Source: Alcanivorax profundi (lineage in GTDB: Bacteria; Pseudomonadota; Gammaproteobacteria; Pseudomonadales; Alcanivoracaceae). Taken from it: 64,000 nt of DNA. The translations under genes and the position numbers were made by a program. Below the pieces are notes generated by a model, which was given only the letters and a program-made list of their open reading frames with translations, was not told the origin of the DNA and searched no databases. Positions within the stretch are counted from its first letter, which is position 1, and the number at the start of each line of letters is the position of its first letter. Shown here piece by piece: positions 33,650 to 43,194 of this stretch. The stretch lies in contig NZ_QYYA01000001.1 in NCBI RefSeq assembly GCF_003597125.1, forward strand, positions 558,001 through 622,000. The letters are read 5' to 3'.

Positions 33650-35797
33650 TCAGAATTCGTAGGTGCCGGAGAGCATAACAGTACGAGGTGCGCCGACGGT
33701 CAGATAACTGGAACCCGGGTAGCCACCCGCAGAGGCCCAGTAATCGGTATCCGCCACGTTCTCGACCCGGGCGCGCAGGGTGAGCATTTTCGTTTCACCG
33801 ATGGGAACCAGATAGCGGGCACCCAGATCAAGGCGGGTCCAGTCGGGAATCTTGGCGGTGTTGGCGGCATCCACGTACTGGGAGCTGGTATAGATGATGC
33901 GTCCATCCAGTGATAGCCCCTCTGTGCCAGGTACGGCCCAGTCCACGTTCAGGTTGGCCTGGGTGTCCGGGGAGCCAATGGCTTTTTCACCGTCGACATC
34001 GGTATCGAGCAGGCTGACACCGCCCAGCACCGTCAGGCTGTCAAGTGGCTTGCCGTATGCCATCAGTTCAAGGCCTCTGTTGGTCTGGTCGTCGACGATT
34101 TCAAACTTGTTGTTGCTGTCGAAACCGGTGATGGGCTTCTCGCTCTGGAACAAAGAGACACTGCCGCCGAGGTTACCAGCGTCAAACTTCATGCCGATCT
34201 CGGCTTGCTCGGTTTTAAAGGGGGCAATGGTTTCACCCGCATTGGCCACGGGCCCATTGTTGTCCGCGGGGGCATTGCCTCCAGCCACAAGACCCTCAAT
34301 GTAATTGCTGTACAGGGACACGGACTCGGACAATCGGTAGAGCAGGCCAACGGATGGGGTGACCGCATTATCTTCGTACTTGTTGCTGCGATTGCCGGTG
34401 TTGTAATCGTAGCTGGTGTCTTCGATTTCCTGATAGCGGCCACCAAGCGTTACCAGCAGGCTGTCGTTGAGCATGCTCAGCTGATCGGCAAAGGCGACAC
34501 TGCGTAATTCGGTACGAATGGTGGTGCCGGGATCATCCATGTTGCCCCCAGCGAAGGGTGCAGGTGGAATGGCCATTTCAGTGGGGCCATAAATGTTACC
34601 AGTGACACCTGAGCCGAAGAGATAGGCGTTCTTGGATTCCAGCTCATAGCTCGCGGTGGACAGACTCAGAGTGTGGGTCACTGGGCCTGTGGTGAGCTGG
34701 CTCCAGCGAACCCCGGCTTCGCCGGTGATGACGGTGTCTTCGCGGACGTTGTCAAAGCGGTTGGCGGTGTAGTCTCCTGCGGTGTTGATCACTGTGGGGT
34801 TGGCAAAGATGGCGTCTTCCTTGCCTTCGCGGCCACCCAGTGCAACCCAGGACGTGACGTTTTCAGCAAAGTCATACTCAGCCCGGACCGTCCCGAAGAG
34901 GTCTTCCGAATTGGAGTAGGTCCAGGGTTGTGCGACGGTTTTATCGGAATCCGGTGTTTTCTGGATGGGAACGCCGGACGCGAAAGTGATGCTGGGCATG
35001 GAGGCATCCATGCTGAATTTCTGGAAGCCCAGGTCAGCGGAAATACGCAGGTTTTCTTCACGGAAGTCCACGCCAATGTGGGACATGGAGATCTTCTGGT
35101 TCTCGCCATCTACCGCGGTGTCGCCATCACGACGGGCGGCGTTCAACCGGATGCCGGCACGACCATCTTCACTGCGGCGGGCCAGGTCAACGGCGCCATA
35201 GGCTTGCCCGCCGGACTGTACCCCCAGCGTAAACTGATTGACGTCATAGTTCGGAGCACGCTTGGGCAATACGTTGACGGCGCCACCCAGACCACTGCCG
35301 CCAGGGGCGGCGCCGTTGAGAAAGGCATTGGCGCCACGGAACACCTGAACGCGCTGGATAAACTCGGACGCGAGGTACTGACGAGGCAGCAGGCCATACA
35401 GGCCGTTGTAACTCATGTCATCGGAGTAGACCGGCAGGCCACGTACCAGATAGAGCTGCTGAAAGTTACCGAAACCGCGGGCGACCCTGACGGCCGGATC
35501 ATTCATGAGAATGTCCGCCACGCTTTCGGCTTGCTGGTCTTCAATCAACAGTTCGGTGTAGTTGGTGAAACTGTAGGGGGTTGCCATGCTGTCCTGTTTC
35601 CCCAGAATGCCTAGGGAGCCTCCCTCGGCCACCTGGCCGCCTGCGAAGGCTTCGCTGAGCCCTTCCTTCGACGCATCCGCGCTGCTTTGTACCTCAACGG
35701 TTTCGAGGACATGGGCATTATCTGTGTCGGCAAGAGCCGCCGCGCTGGCCATGCAGGCAACAGCGAGGGCGGTCAGTCGGAACGGGGCATGGGACAT
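33650..35797 (-). CDS. TonB-dependent siderophore receptor
   Basis: A 715-residue outer-membrane receptor. Signal peptide FRLTALAVACMASAAALA; a plug domain with LIEDQQAESVADILMNDPAVRV and FQQLYLVRGLPV, FRGANAFLNGAAPGGSGLGGAVNVLPKR; then a 22-strand barrel ending in the C-terminal aromatic signature YEF. The plug signatures are typical of FecA/FhuE-like siderophore receptors. The ligand cannot be read from sequence. A Fur-like site lies 47-65 bases upstream, and PepSY and a small membrane protein follow in the operon. Confidence 0.92.
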   Translation of the reverse strand: MSHAPFRLTALAVACMASAAALADTDNAHVLETVEVQSSADASKEGLSEAFAGGQVAEGGSLGILGKQDSMATPYSFTNYTELLIEDQQAESVADILMNDPAVRVARGFGNFQQLYLVRGLPVYSDDMSYNGLYGLLPRQYLASEFIQRVQVFRGANAFLNGAAPGGSGLGGAVNVLPKRAPNYDVNQFTLGVQSGGQAYGAVDLARRSEDGRAGIRLNAARRDGDTAVDGENQKISMSHIGVDFREENLRISADLGFQKFSMDASMPSITFASGVPIQKTPDSDKTVAQPWTYSNSEDLFGTVRAEYDFAENVTSWVALGGREGKEDAIFANPTVINTAGDYTANRFDNVREDTVITGEAGVRWSQLTTGPVTHTLSLSTASYELESKNAYLFGSGVTGNIYGPTEMAIPPAPFAGGNMDDPGTTIRTELRSVAFADQLSMLNDSLLVTLGGRYQEIEDTSYDYNTGNRSNKYEDNAVTPSVGLLYRLSESVSLYSNYIEGLVAGGNAPADNNGPVANAGETIAPFKTEQAEIGMKFDAGNLGGSVSLFQSEKPITGFDSNNKFEIVDDQTNRGLELMAYGKPLDSLTVLGGVSLLDTDVDGEKAIGSPDTQANLNVDWAVPGTEGLSLDGRIIYTSSQYVDAANTAKIPDWTRLDLGARYLVPIGETKMLTLRARVENVADTDYWASAGGYPGSSYLTVGAPRTVMLSGTYEF

Positions 35798-35843
35798 GGA
35801 CAGATTCCTGAGGGTGACAGCAAAAGTTGTAAGAATTGTGAGC

Positions 35844-35862
35844 GCAATGAGAACGGTTATGG
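35844..35862. promoter_or_regulatory. Candidate Fur box of the siderophore receptor operon
   Basis: The core AATGAGAACGGTTAT (35846-35860) matches 11 of 15 positions of the Fur consensus AATGATAATCATTAT. It lies upstream of the receptor gene where a promoter is expected, consistent with iron repression. Confidence 0.5.
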
Positions 35863-35954
35863 TTCCTTTTTAACAATAGGCATTTTGAACCGGCTTCATA
35901 GCCCTTGGCTATGCCGATTATCGGCCGTTGCGGAACTTGAATTACACTAGAGCC

Positions 35955-36665
35955 ATGCCAACCCGATACTTCCGACTCGATCGATTTCTCAGTCAACAGC
36001 TACAGGTGAGTCGCAGTGCCTTGCGTCCGTTGTTGGCGGCGGGGCGTGTGCGCGTGAACGGGGCTGTGGCGCGGGACCGTCAGCGTCGTATTGGTCCCTT
36101 CGACCGGGTGGAATGTGACGACCAGCTTCTCGGCGACGGAACCCGTCGCTATCTGATGCTGAACAAACCTGCAGGGGTGGTCAGTGCGACAACCGATGCG
36201 ACACATCCTACGGTGCTGGATCTGTTGCCGGAAGCGGCGAGAGAGGGCTTGCATCTGGCAGGACGGTTGGACTTTAACAGCACAGGCCTGGTACTGCTCA
36301 CCAATGACGGCGAATGGTCACGGCGTTTGAGCTTGCCTGACTCCGGGGTCTGGAAGCGCTACCGGGTGACAGTAGAGCGTCCATTGCGGCCTGAGGATGT
36401 GGCCGCGTTTTCGGCCGGTATGCATTTTGAATTTGAAGGGCTGGTTACACGGCCTGCGCGACTGGAGATCTTGGCGGAACAGGAGGCACGGGTCTTTTTG
36501 CAAGAGGGGCGCTATCACCAGATACGTCGCATGTTTGCTCAAACGGGCAATCGGGTGATGACACTTCACCGCGAGGCGGTGGGATCGGTGGTGCTGGATG
36601 AAACGCTAGCGCCCGGCGAATGCCGGGCGCTAACGTCAAACGAAGTCGAACAGATTGACGCTTAG
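35955..36665 (+). CDS. rsuA: 16S rRNA pseudouridine(516) synthase, RsuA type
   Basis: A 236-residue enzyme that isomerises a uridine in 16S rRNA. N-terminal S4-like RNA-binding domain (RLDRFLSQQLQVSRSALRPLL), then YLMLNKPAGVVSA, the catalytic Asp in GRLDFNSTGLVLLTNDG, and YHQIRRMFAQTGNRV. The size and order fit RsuA better than RluB/E/F, though members are hard to separate by eye. ATG 35955 is used. It ends overlapping the convergent MpaB-family gene by four bases. Confidence 0.85.
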   Translation: MPTRYFRLDRFLSQQLQVSRSALRPLLAAGRVRVNGAVARDRQRRIGPFDRVECDDQLLGDGTRRYLMLNKPAGVVSATTDATHPTVLDLLPEAAREGLHLAGRLDFNSTGLVLLTNDGEWSRRLSLPDSGVWKRYRVTVERPLRPEDVAAFSAGMHFEFEGLVTRPARLEILAEQEARVFLQEGRYHQIRRMFAQTGNRVMTLHREAVGSVVLDETLAPGECRALTSNEVEQIDA

Positions 36666-37546
36666 ATCATTGGCTTGCCGCTGGCCATACGCTTGCGGAA
36701 ATCACGCAGTGGCAGCAGGTAAGCAGCCTGGCGAACCGGGCGCGGCAGGAACTTCATGGTCTTGCCGAAGAAACGCACGGTCTTGTCGAACTTGCGTTGT
36801 TTGTCGGCATTCCATTCCAGGTTCATCGCTTCGCGGATTTCCGGCGGCAGGAAACCGCTGGTGACGAAACGGTTGAATTTCCCGAACAGTTTCTGAGTGA
36901 TTGGGCTCAGGAACTTGAGGTCCACGATAATCATCAGGAATTCGTGAACCCGCTCATCGATGTGCAGGTTGTCCAGGCCGTTTTGCCAATACTCTTCAAA
37001 CGCATCCAGGTCTTTCGGCCACATTTCCTGGCGCACCTGCAGGGTAGTACCCAGCGGGTGCGCAAGTTGATAAAACTCTTCCTGTTCGGCGCGGGTCAGC
37101 GGGCGGTGAACCTTCTGATAGGTGTCCACAAAGCCCCAATACAGGCACGCAGCGACCCACAGCTGAAGCTCGGGATCGAAGGCGTTGTATTTCACCGGAG
37201 ACTCGTCGGTGGAATGCACATATTTATGCGCGCCGTTCACCGCCTTGCGGTAGGCCAGTTTCTCTTCACTCGTGCCCATCATGGCCACGGCCAGGTAGGT
37301 GAAGGTTGTGCGAGTGCGCTTCAAGGGGTTGTGCAGAACGGAACCACTGGTCACGCGGCTCTCGGCTACGCCATGGCCCACCGCAGGCAGGGACAACTGC
37401 ATAATGATATTGGCACCCGCAGACAGGAAAACGGTGCTGTCCAGGATGCCCGGATACTTGGCATCCAGCTGTTTGGCGGTCAGGGGTTCCGGCCAGTGAT
37501 GTTCAAGCCGGGTTTTTTTGTCGATAGCGGTGGCTTGTGCGTTCAT
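36662..37546 (-). CDS. Oxygenase MpaB family protein (DUF2236)
   Basis: A 294-residue protein of the MpaB/DUF2236 group, related to latex-clearing protein and fungal heme oxygenases. Landmarks: RTRTTFTYLAVAMMGTSEEK, GAHKYVHSTDESPVKYNAFDPELQLWVAACLYWG. The conserved GAHxxV...Y-x-A-x-D/P-x-L-x-W-V pattern is present. Heme ligand His residues would be in GAHKYVH. Substrates are unknown, possibly hydrocarbon derived. No signal peptide. Confidence 0.83.
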   Translation of the reverse strand: MNAQATAIDKKTRLEHHWPEPLTAKQLDAKYPGILDSTVFLSAGANIIMQLSLPAVGHGVAESRVTSGSVLHNPLKRTRTTFTYLAVAMMGTSEEKLAYRKAVNGAHKYVHSTDESPVKYNAFDPELQLWVAACLYWGFVDTYQKVHRPLTRAEQEEFYQLAHPLGTTLQVRQEMWPKDLDAFEEYWQNGLDNLHIDERVHEFLMIIVDLKFLSPITQKLFGKFNRFVTSGFLPPEIREAMNLEWNADKQRKFDKTVRFFGKTMKFLPRPVRQAAYLLPLRDFRKRMASGKPMI

Positions 37547-37821
37547 AGTCAGGTTCCTCGAAGGCTGGCAAAGGGCCAGTCATACGCTCGTTTTATTTAT
37601 GCTAGCGAGCACGGCGCCACTGCACAATGAGACAAAAGAAATCATATGTATCCACCTGGCGTTTTTGCCATTAAAAGCTGATCAAATGTCACAAAAATTG
37701 CGTAACTGGCGGTCAAGATGCTGTGAACTTGCCGGTTCTACCAAGACTAGACAGTCAGCAGATATTTGTTTTCCTGTGTCCTGGGAAGCACGGTTTTCCG
37801 GGGCAGGGCGGGAGGCTGAGG

Positions 37822-38065
37822 CGGCGGTTATTCGATCCGTGTGTTGCTCCGCTGCGCTCGGTGGTGGCGCGATAACCCTGATCAGAAAAGAGTCACGCGT
37901 TTGGCGGTGTGAAATCGTTTCACTATGAGGTTTGCTGGTTCCGCCTTCTGAGAGTGGCTTCGGTTGCGTTGTGACTCGTGACTTAGTGACCGCGCCGCGA
38001 GCGACGCTCCTACGGACAGGCGAGAGCAGCTAACAGGCTTTTCCCTCCAATCCGCGATGAACTAC
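37822..38065. repeat. Dispersed intergenic repeat, copy B
   Basis: Shares with copy A (20806-21072) the blocks CGGTTATTCG, GCTCGGTGGNGGCGCGAT-like sequence, CCGCGCCG, GACGCTCCT and AATCCGCGATGAAC, in the same order and orientation. The middle part differs. As in copy A, the tail abuts the A-run of a minus-strand gene's terminator. Confidence 0.7.
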
Positions 38066-38090
38066 AAAAAAGGCGCTCCGAAGAGCGCCT
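38066..38090 (-). terminator. Intrinsic terminator of the ETF-QO gene
   Basis: AGGCGCT (38071-38077) pairs with AGCGCCT (38084-38090); on the minus strand a T-run follows (A-run 38066-38071 on plus). It lies 29 bases after the stop. Confidence 0.9.
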
Positions 38091-38119
38091 TTTCCGTGAC
38101 ACGGTAACCGTTGGCTGAA

Positions 38120-39775
38120 TTACATGTTCGGGTAATTCGGGCCGCCGGTACCTTCCGGAGCAACCCAGTTGATGTTCTGGGTCGGATCCTTGATGTCACA
38201 GGTCTTGCAGTGTACGCAGTTCTGGGCGTTGATCTGGAAACGCTTGTCGCCAGTGTTCTCGTCCTCGACCACTTCGTACACGCCTGCCGGGCAGTAACGC
38301 TGCGCCGGCTCGTCCCACTTGGGCAGGTTGACCTGCAGGGGAACGCTCGGGTCTTTCAGCGTCAGGTGGCACGGCTGATCTTCTTCGTGGTTGGTGTTGG
38401 ACAGGAAAACACTGTCCAGCTTGGCGAAGGTGATCTTGCCGTCCGGCTTCGGATAGTCGATCTTCTTGCTCTGATCGGCTGGCTTCAGGGTGGCATGATC
38501 CGGGGTGGTGTCATGCATGGTGATCGGCAGCTTGCCGTTGAACAAGTTGATGTCCACGAACGCAAAAGCGGAGCCGATGAAGTTGCCGAACTTGTGCTGT
38601 GCCGGGCCGAAGTTACGCTGCGCGTGCAGCTCTTCGTACACCCAGCTGCCTTCGAAGGCTGCCTTGTACTCGGTCAGCTCGTCGCTGCCACGGCCACCTT
38701 TCAGGGCTTCTGCCAGGATCTCGGCGGCAATCATGCCGGATTTCATGGCCGTATGGGTGCCCTTGATCTTGGCGAAGTTCAGGGTGCCGGCGTTACAGCC
38801 CACCAGCAGACCACCAGGGAAGGTCATCTTCGGCAGAGACTGCAGGCCACCTTTGGCAATGGCGCGGGCACCGTAGGAGACGCGCTTGCCGCCTTCCAGG
38901 TGCTTTTTGATTTCCGGGTTGGTCTTCCAGCGCTGCATCTCGTCAAACGGAGAGACGTGCGGGTTGGAGTAGGCCAGATCGGTGATCAGACCCAGGGCCA
39001 CCTGGTTGTTTTCGATGTGGTACAGGAATGCACCACCCGGAGAGCCGGACTCGCTGAGCGGCCAGCCTGCGGTGTGCACTACCAGACCTTCCTGGTGTTT
39101 GGCCGGGTCGATGTCCCACAGTTCCTTGATGCCGATACCGTAGTGCTGCGGGTCGGCGCCTTCACGCAGGTTGTATTTTTCCTGCAGCTCCTTGCCCAGC
39201 TGGCCACGGCAGCCTTCAGAGAAGATGGTGTATTTGGCGTGCAGCTCCATACCGGGCATGTAGCTGTCTTTCTTTTCGCCGTCGTGGCCGATACCGAAAT
39301 CGCCAGTGGCGATGCCTTTAACGGAACCGTCTTCGTTGTAGAGGATTTCGTTGGCAGCAAAGCCCGGGAAGATCTCGATGCCAAGACCTTCGGCTTGCTC
39401 ACCCAGCCAGCGGCACAGGTTACCCAGGGAAATAATGTAGTTCCCTTCGTTGTGCATGGTTTTGGGAACGAACAGGTTCGGGACTTTCTGGGCCTTTTCG
39501 GCGCCAGTCAGGTAGTAGATCTCGTCACCGGTAACCTTGGTGTTGACCGGGGCGCCCATCTCTTCCCAGTTGGGGAACAGTTCATTCAGGGCGCGCGGCT
39601 CGAGTACCGCACCGGAGAGAATATGGGCGCCGACTTCGGAACCTTTCTCTACCACGACTACACTGATTTCCTGACCGGTTTCCTGGGCGATCTGGCCCAG
39701 ACGGCAGGCAGTTGCCAGACCGGAAGGACCGGCGCCGACGATGACTACGTCGACTTCCATAGATTCGCGTTCCAC
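38120..39775 (-). CDS. Electron transfer flavoprotein-ubiquinone oxidoreductase
   Basis: A 551-residue membrane-associated enzyme passing electrons from ETF to ubiquinone. FAD-binding VDVVIVGAGPSGLATACRLGQ at the N terminus, and at the C terminus the [4Fe-4S] cysteines in NCVHCKTCDIKDPTQNI plus an earlier Cys near RYCPAGVYEV. GTG 39775 is chosen: AGGAG lies 7 bases before it and the protein then begins MERESMEVDV, as in Pseudomonas ETF-QO of the same length. The frame extends upstream to 39820 without a ribosome site. Divergent from etfBA, sharing a control region with a PsrA-like box. It serves acyl-CoA dehydrogenases in beta-oxidation. Confidence 0.95.
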   Translation of the reverse strand: MERESMEVDVVIVGAGPSGLATACRLGQIAQETGQEISVVVVEKGSEVGAHILSGAVLEPRALNELFPNWEEMGAPVNTKVTGDEIYYLTGAEKAQKVPNLFVPKTMHNEGNYIISLGNLCRWLGEQAEGLGIEIFPGFAANEILYNEDGSVKGIATGDFGIGHDGEKKDSYMPGMELHAKYTIFSEGCRGQLGKELQEKYNLREGADPQHYGIGIKELWDIDPAKHQEGLVVHTAGWPLSESGSPGGAFLYHIENNQVALGLITDLAYSNPHVSPFDEMQRWKTNPEIKKHLEGGKRVSYGARAIAKGGLQSLPKMTFPGGLLVGCNAGTLNFAKIKGTHTAMKSGMIAAEILAEALKGGRGSDELTEYKAAFEGSWVYEELHAQRNFGPAQHKFGNFIGSAFAFVDINLFNGKLPITMHDTTPDHATLKPADQSKKIDYPKPDGKITFAKLDSVFLSNTNHEEDQPCHLTLKDPSVPLQVNLPKWDEPAQRYCPAGVYEVVEDENTGDKRFQINAQNCVHCKTCDIKDPTQNINWVAPEGTGGPNYPNM

Positions 39776-39993
39776 AGCCTGTCTCCTCGCTATCGGATTG
39801 CGTTTCGGCCCGGAAGCCACTGAGAAAGGCTTTCTGGGAACGGTTATCGAAAACCTTTGTCACAGAAAATCTTTCTCAGTAGCTGCCTGCGGCCAGCCTT
39901 GGGGTGGCGCGGAGTATATAGAGATAGGGGAATCCGCACCACTGCCTGGGTTGACTCTGCCGCCTTCGAAGTGTGTCAGGGCTTGTATATAAA

Positions 39994-40012
39994 GGCAGGC
40001 GCTTTGCCTGCC
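39994..40012. other. Small perfect hairpin in ETF control region
   Basis: GGCAGGC (39994-40000) pairs with GCCTGCC (40006-40012) over a 5-base loop. No T-run follows on either strand, so its role is open: operator or leader structure. Confidence 0.4.
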
Positions 40013-40026
40013 GGCGGAGTCAGTTT

Positions 40027-40040
40027 CAAACAGGTGTTTG
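40027..40040. promoter_or_regulatory. PsrA-like operator between ETF-QO and etfBA
   Basis: CAAAC-AGGT-GTTTG is a perfect palindrome that fits the PsrA motif of Pseudomonas, (G/C)AAAC-N2-4-GTTT(G/C). There PsrA, a fatty-acid-sensing TetR repressor, controls the etf genes. The same arrangement is inferred here; the window does not contain psrA itself. Confidence 0.7.
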
Positions 40041-40097
40041 GATTATCTCTTGCTAGATGCTTGATTTTCAACAAGATGAGCGACTGCAAAGTCACAA

Positions 40098-40111
40098 AAA
40101 GTGGACACTTT
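40098..40111. promoter_or_regulatory. Second inverted repeat in ETF control region
   Basis: AAAGTG-GA-CACTTT is a perfect inverted repeat with a two-base spacer, further flanked by CACAAA and TTTGTG. It may be a second operator or overlap the etfBA promoter. No regulator is known for it. Confidence 0.4.
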
Positions 40112-40274
40112 GTGTGGTCTATTTGCAGCAAAATCATCTGCTTACAGATTTTCGGCCTATTGACCTGCTGTGGCCGAGCGTTCAAGATAGCGGCTCTTTC
40201 GCGGGGGTGGACCCGGCAACGGCGTCATGTCGCCTCCTTCTACAAGTCACCCAATGGAACATTCCGAGGATCCT

Positions 40275-41024
40275 ATGAAGGTTCTTGTACCCATCAAGCG
40301 AGTCATTGACTACAACGTCAAGGTTCGCGTGAAGGCGGACAACTCTGGTGTTGATCTCGCAAACGTCAAAATGGCCATGAACCCCTTCTGTGAAATCGCT
40401 GTAGAAGAAGCGGTGCGTCTGAAAGAGAAGGGTGTGGTTTCTGAAATCGTTGCCGTTTCCATCGGTCCCAAGACCGCTCAGGAACAGCTGCGTACTGCCA
40501 TGGCACTGGGCGCTGATCGCTCCATCCTGGTAGAAACTGACGAAGACGTTCAGCCGCTGGGCATTGCCAAGGCGCTGAAAGCTATCGTTGATGAAGAAAA
40601 GCCTGAGCTGGTGATTCTGGGCAAGCAGGCCATCGACGGCGACAACAACCAGACCGGCCAGATGCTGGCTGCTCTGACTGGCATGCCGCAGGGTACCTTC
40701 GCTTCTGAAGTGAATGTTGCTGATGGCAAAGTGAAAGTGACCCGTGAAATCGACGGCGGTTTGCAGACTGTAGAGCTGAGCCTGCCGGCCGTGGTCACCA
40801 CTGACCTGCGTCTGAACGAGCCGCGTTACGCGTCTCTGCCGAACATCATGAAAGCCAAGAAGAAGCCGCTGGACACCAAGACCGCTGCTGATCTGGGCGT
40901 TGACCTGACTCCGCGTGTTACCACCGTTAGCGTTGAAGCACCGGCTGAGCGTCAGGCTGGCATCATCGTTGGCTCCGTAGACGAGCTGGTCGAGAAACTG
41001 AAGAACGAAGCGAAGGTGATCTGA
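40275..41024 (+). CDS. etfB: Electron transfer flavoprotein, beta subunit
   Basis: A 249-residue subunit. [20 protein letters not shown] opens the protein, [21 protein letters not shown] holds family residues, and [19 protein letters not shown] is the adenine-nucleotide (AMP) binding signature. GAGGA stands 5 bases before the ATG. With EtfA it accepts electrons from acyl-CoA dehydrogenases. It overlaps etfA by one base (TGATG). Confidence 0.97.
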   Translation: MKVLVPIKRVIDYNVKVRVKADNSGVDLANVKMAMNPFCEIAVEEAVRLKEKGVVSEIVAVSIGPKTAQEQLRTAMALGADRSILVETDEDVQPLGIAKALKAIVDEEKPELVILGKQAIDGDNNQTGQMLAALTGMPQGTFASEVNVADGKVKVTREIDGGLQTVELSLPAVVTTDLRLNEPRYASLPNIMKAKKKPLDTKTAADLGVDLTPRVTTVSVEAPAERQAGIIVGSVDELVEKLKNEAKVI

Positions 41025-41953
41025 TGAGTGTACTAGTTTACGCCGAACACGATAACGCCGCGCTCAACAAGGTCACCCTGAGCGTCGTTGCTGCTGCCAA
41101 GGCTATCGGTGGCGACATCACCGTACTGGTTGCCGGTAAAGGCTGTGGCGCTGTTGCTGAAGAAGCTGCCAAGATTGAGGGCGTTTCCAAGGTCCTGTGC
41201 GCTGACAACGACGCTTACGAGCACCAGCTGGCCGAAAACGTTGGTGATCTGGTAGCTGAAGTCGCTGCGGATTACACCCACGTACTGGCTGCTGCCACCA
41301 CCACCGGCAAGAACTTTGCTCCGCGCACTGCTGCTCTGCTGGACGTGGCTCAGGTGTCCGAGATCTCTGACGTCATCGACGCGGATACTTTCAAGCGTCC
41401 GATCTACGCGGGTAACGCTATTGCGACCGTGAAGAGCTCTGATGCCAAGAAAGTGATCACCGTGCGTGGTACCTCTTTCGACGCCGTTGCGGCTGAAGGT
41501 GGCTCTGCTGCTGTTGAAGCCCTGGACGTTGCCAAGAACGCTGGCACCTCTTCCTTCGTAGGCGAAGAGCTGGCCAAGTCTGACCGTCCTGAGCTGACTT
41601 CTGCCGAGATCGTGATCTCTGGTGGTCGTGGCATGGGTAACGGCGAGAACTTCGAAATCCTGTACAAGCTGGCTGACAAGCTGGGCGCTGGCGTGGGTGC
41701 ATCCCGTGCTGCAGTTGATGCAGGCTTCGTACCGAACGACATGCAGGTGGGTCAGACCGGTAAGATCGTTGCCCCGAACCTGTATGTTGCTGTGGGCATC
41801 TCCGGTGCCATTCAGCATCTGGCCGGTATGAAAGACTCCAAGGTCATCGTTGCCATCAACAAGGACGAAGAAGCCCCGATTTTCCAGGTGGCGGATTACG
41901 GCCTGGTGGCAGACCTGTTCGAAGCAGTACCGGAGCTGGACGGCAAGCTGTAA
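41024..41953 (+). CDS. etfA: Electron transfer flavoprotein, alpha subunit
   Basis: A 309-residue subunit carrying the FAD. The C-terminal domain shows the family signature: [68 protein letters not shown]-terminal domain starts [10 protein letters not shown]. The start overlaps the etfB stop. A strong terminator follows at 41977. Confidence 0.97.
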   Translation: MSVLVYAEHDNAALNKVTLSVVAAAKAIGGDITVLVAGKGCGAVAEEAAKIEGVSKVLCADNDAYEHQLAENVGDLVAEVAADYTHVLAAATTTGKNFAPRTAALLDVAQVSEISDVIDADTFKRPIYAGNAIATVKSSDAKKVITVRGTSFDAVAAEGGSAAVEALDVAKNAGTSSFVGEELAKSDRPELTSAEIVISGGRGMGNGENFEILYKLADKLGAGVGASRAAVDAGFVPNDMQVGQTGKIVAPNLYVAVGISGAIQHLAGMKDSKVIVAINKDEEAPIFQVADYGLVADLFEAVPELDGKL

Positions 41954-41976
41954 CGCTCGCTCTCCGCACCAACAAA

Positions 41977-42001
41977 AACCCGGCCTTGTGCCGGGTTTTT
42001 T
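41977..42001 (+). terminator. Intrinsic terminator of etfBA
   Basis: AACCCGGC (41977-41984) pairs with GCCGGGTT (41990-41997) over a 5-base loop, followed by a T-run. It begins 24 bases after the etfA stop. Confidence 0.93.
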
Positions 42002-42186
42002 GTTTTCAGCCAAGAGCTGGCAGCTACGTTCGAATGGAAAGGAAAACCCTAACCCGTTCCCTTTATTCTGGTAGAACGGAAAAGGGTCAGGATTGTTGGG
42101 TTCGGCGCCAATCAATAACCCGGCCACTGCGTGCGTAACTCCGCTACGCTACGTTCCAATGGCGGCGTTGTCGAAACGGAGGAAGG

Positions 42187-42963
42187 ATGTTTTCAGGAAA
42201 AACCGCGCTGATCACTGGCGCTTCCAGTGGCATTGGTGAAGAAATCGCACGCCAGCTGGCGGCCGTCGGCTGTAACCTGGTTCTGGTGGCCCGCCGGGAA
42301 GCGCGCTTGCGCGAGCTGGCACAAGCCCTGTCGGGTGTGCAGGTAGCGGTGCTGGTGATGGACCTCAACGAACCGGATAGCGGGCAACAGCTATTTGATC
42401 AGGTGATTGCCCTTGGCCTGCAAGTCGATGTGCTGGTCAATAATGCCGGGTTGGGTTTTCAGAAACCCTTGTTGGGAATGCCGCTGGATCAGCAGCTGGG
42501 GATGGTGGATGTGAACGACCGCGCCTTGCTGGCACTGACACGCCTGTTTGCCGAGCCCATGGCGGAACGAGGGGAGGGCTGGATTCTCAATGTCAGCTCG
42601 GTATCGGCCTGGTTTCCCATCCCGGGGATGGCCACGTATGCGGCCAGCAAGGCATTTGTGTTGAGCCTGGGGCGTGCGCTGCACGAAGAGCTCAAACCGT
42701 CCGGTGTGGTCGTCACCACATTATGTCCAGGGGGGACGCGCACCGAGTTTTCCTCCAAGGCACGTGAACACCTGGACCCGTCACTGGAAAAGGCCATGAT
42801 GCCGGTCGAGCCGGTGGCCCGCGCCGGTTTGCAAGCCTTGGCACGGGGCCGCTCGGTTGTGGTGCCCGGCACCGCGTATCGCATGATGACCTGGCTCACG
42901 CGCATGCTCCCGGACAGCTGGGTGGTGAAGCTGGCCGGGCGAGTGATGGGGAGGCATCGCTGA
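42187..42963 (+). CDS. Short-chain dehydrogenase/reductase (SDR)
   Basis: A 258-residue classical SDR with TGASSGIG at residues 10-17, VARREAR after the second strand (NADPH preference), VNNAG, catalytic Ser in VSSVSAW and YAASK as the active-site pair. GGAGGAAGG lies directly before the ATG. Closely similar in layout to the SDR at 30022, including NNAGLG(F/L)Q and a hydrophobic C terminus with RMLPDSWVVKLAGRVM. Substrate unknown. Likely a single-gene unit; it stops 231 bases before the Anbu cluster. Confidence 0.88.
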   Translation: MFSGKTALITGASSGIGEEIARQLAAVGCNLVLVARREARLRELAQALSGVQVAVLVMDLNEPDSGQQLFDQVIALGLQVDVLVNNAGLGFQKPLLGMPLDQQLGMVDVNDRALLALTRLFAEPMAERGEGWILNVSSVSAWFPIPGMATYAASKAFVLSLGRALHEELKPSGVVVTTLCPGGTRTEFSSKAREHLDPSLEKAMMPVEPVARAGLQALARGRSVVVPGTAYRMMTWLTRMLPDSWVVKLAGRVMGRHR

Positions 42964-43194
42964 CCCGGAGACACTTTTCTCTCAGCGGTTGGCCTATGGT
43001 CGCTGGTGGCTTGGCGTCGTGCGCCTTTGCAGGGCGAGAGATTCGGGTGGGTCGTTCGGGTTTGCGCCGAAATGGGGCGAGCAGCCGATAACCGCAGCCT
43101 GAAAGGGGCCATGAGTGCAATCAATTTGGCATGGGACTTGCTCTATTCTGGCTTAGAGGATGCGTAATGCGAGCCTCGGGACAAGGAAAGCGCC

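Larger units (their letters stand above)
37547..38119. other. Intergenic region with repeat copy B
   Basis: About 570 bases between the MpaB-family gene start and the ETF-QO stop. It contains the upstream region of the MpaB gene on the left and the dispersed repeat and a terminator on the right. No credible open frame. Confidence 0.55.
39776..40274. other. Divergent control region of the ETF genes
   Basis: About 500 bases between the ETF-QO start and etfB. It holds a small hairpin, a PsrA-like palindrome and a further inverted repeat, listed separately. No credible gene. Confidence 0.6.

Noticed and set aside
38111-39823. Long open frame of 570 codons on the plus strand
   Set aside because: Antisense shadow of the ETF-QO gene, whose protein is unmistakable.
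42002-42186. Further intergenic repeat before the second SDR
   Set aside because: Only partial inverted matches (CCGTTC with GAACGG) and no convincing similarity to copies A and B.
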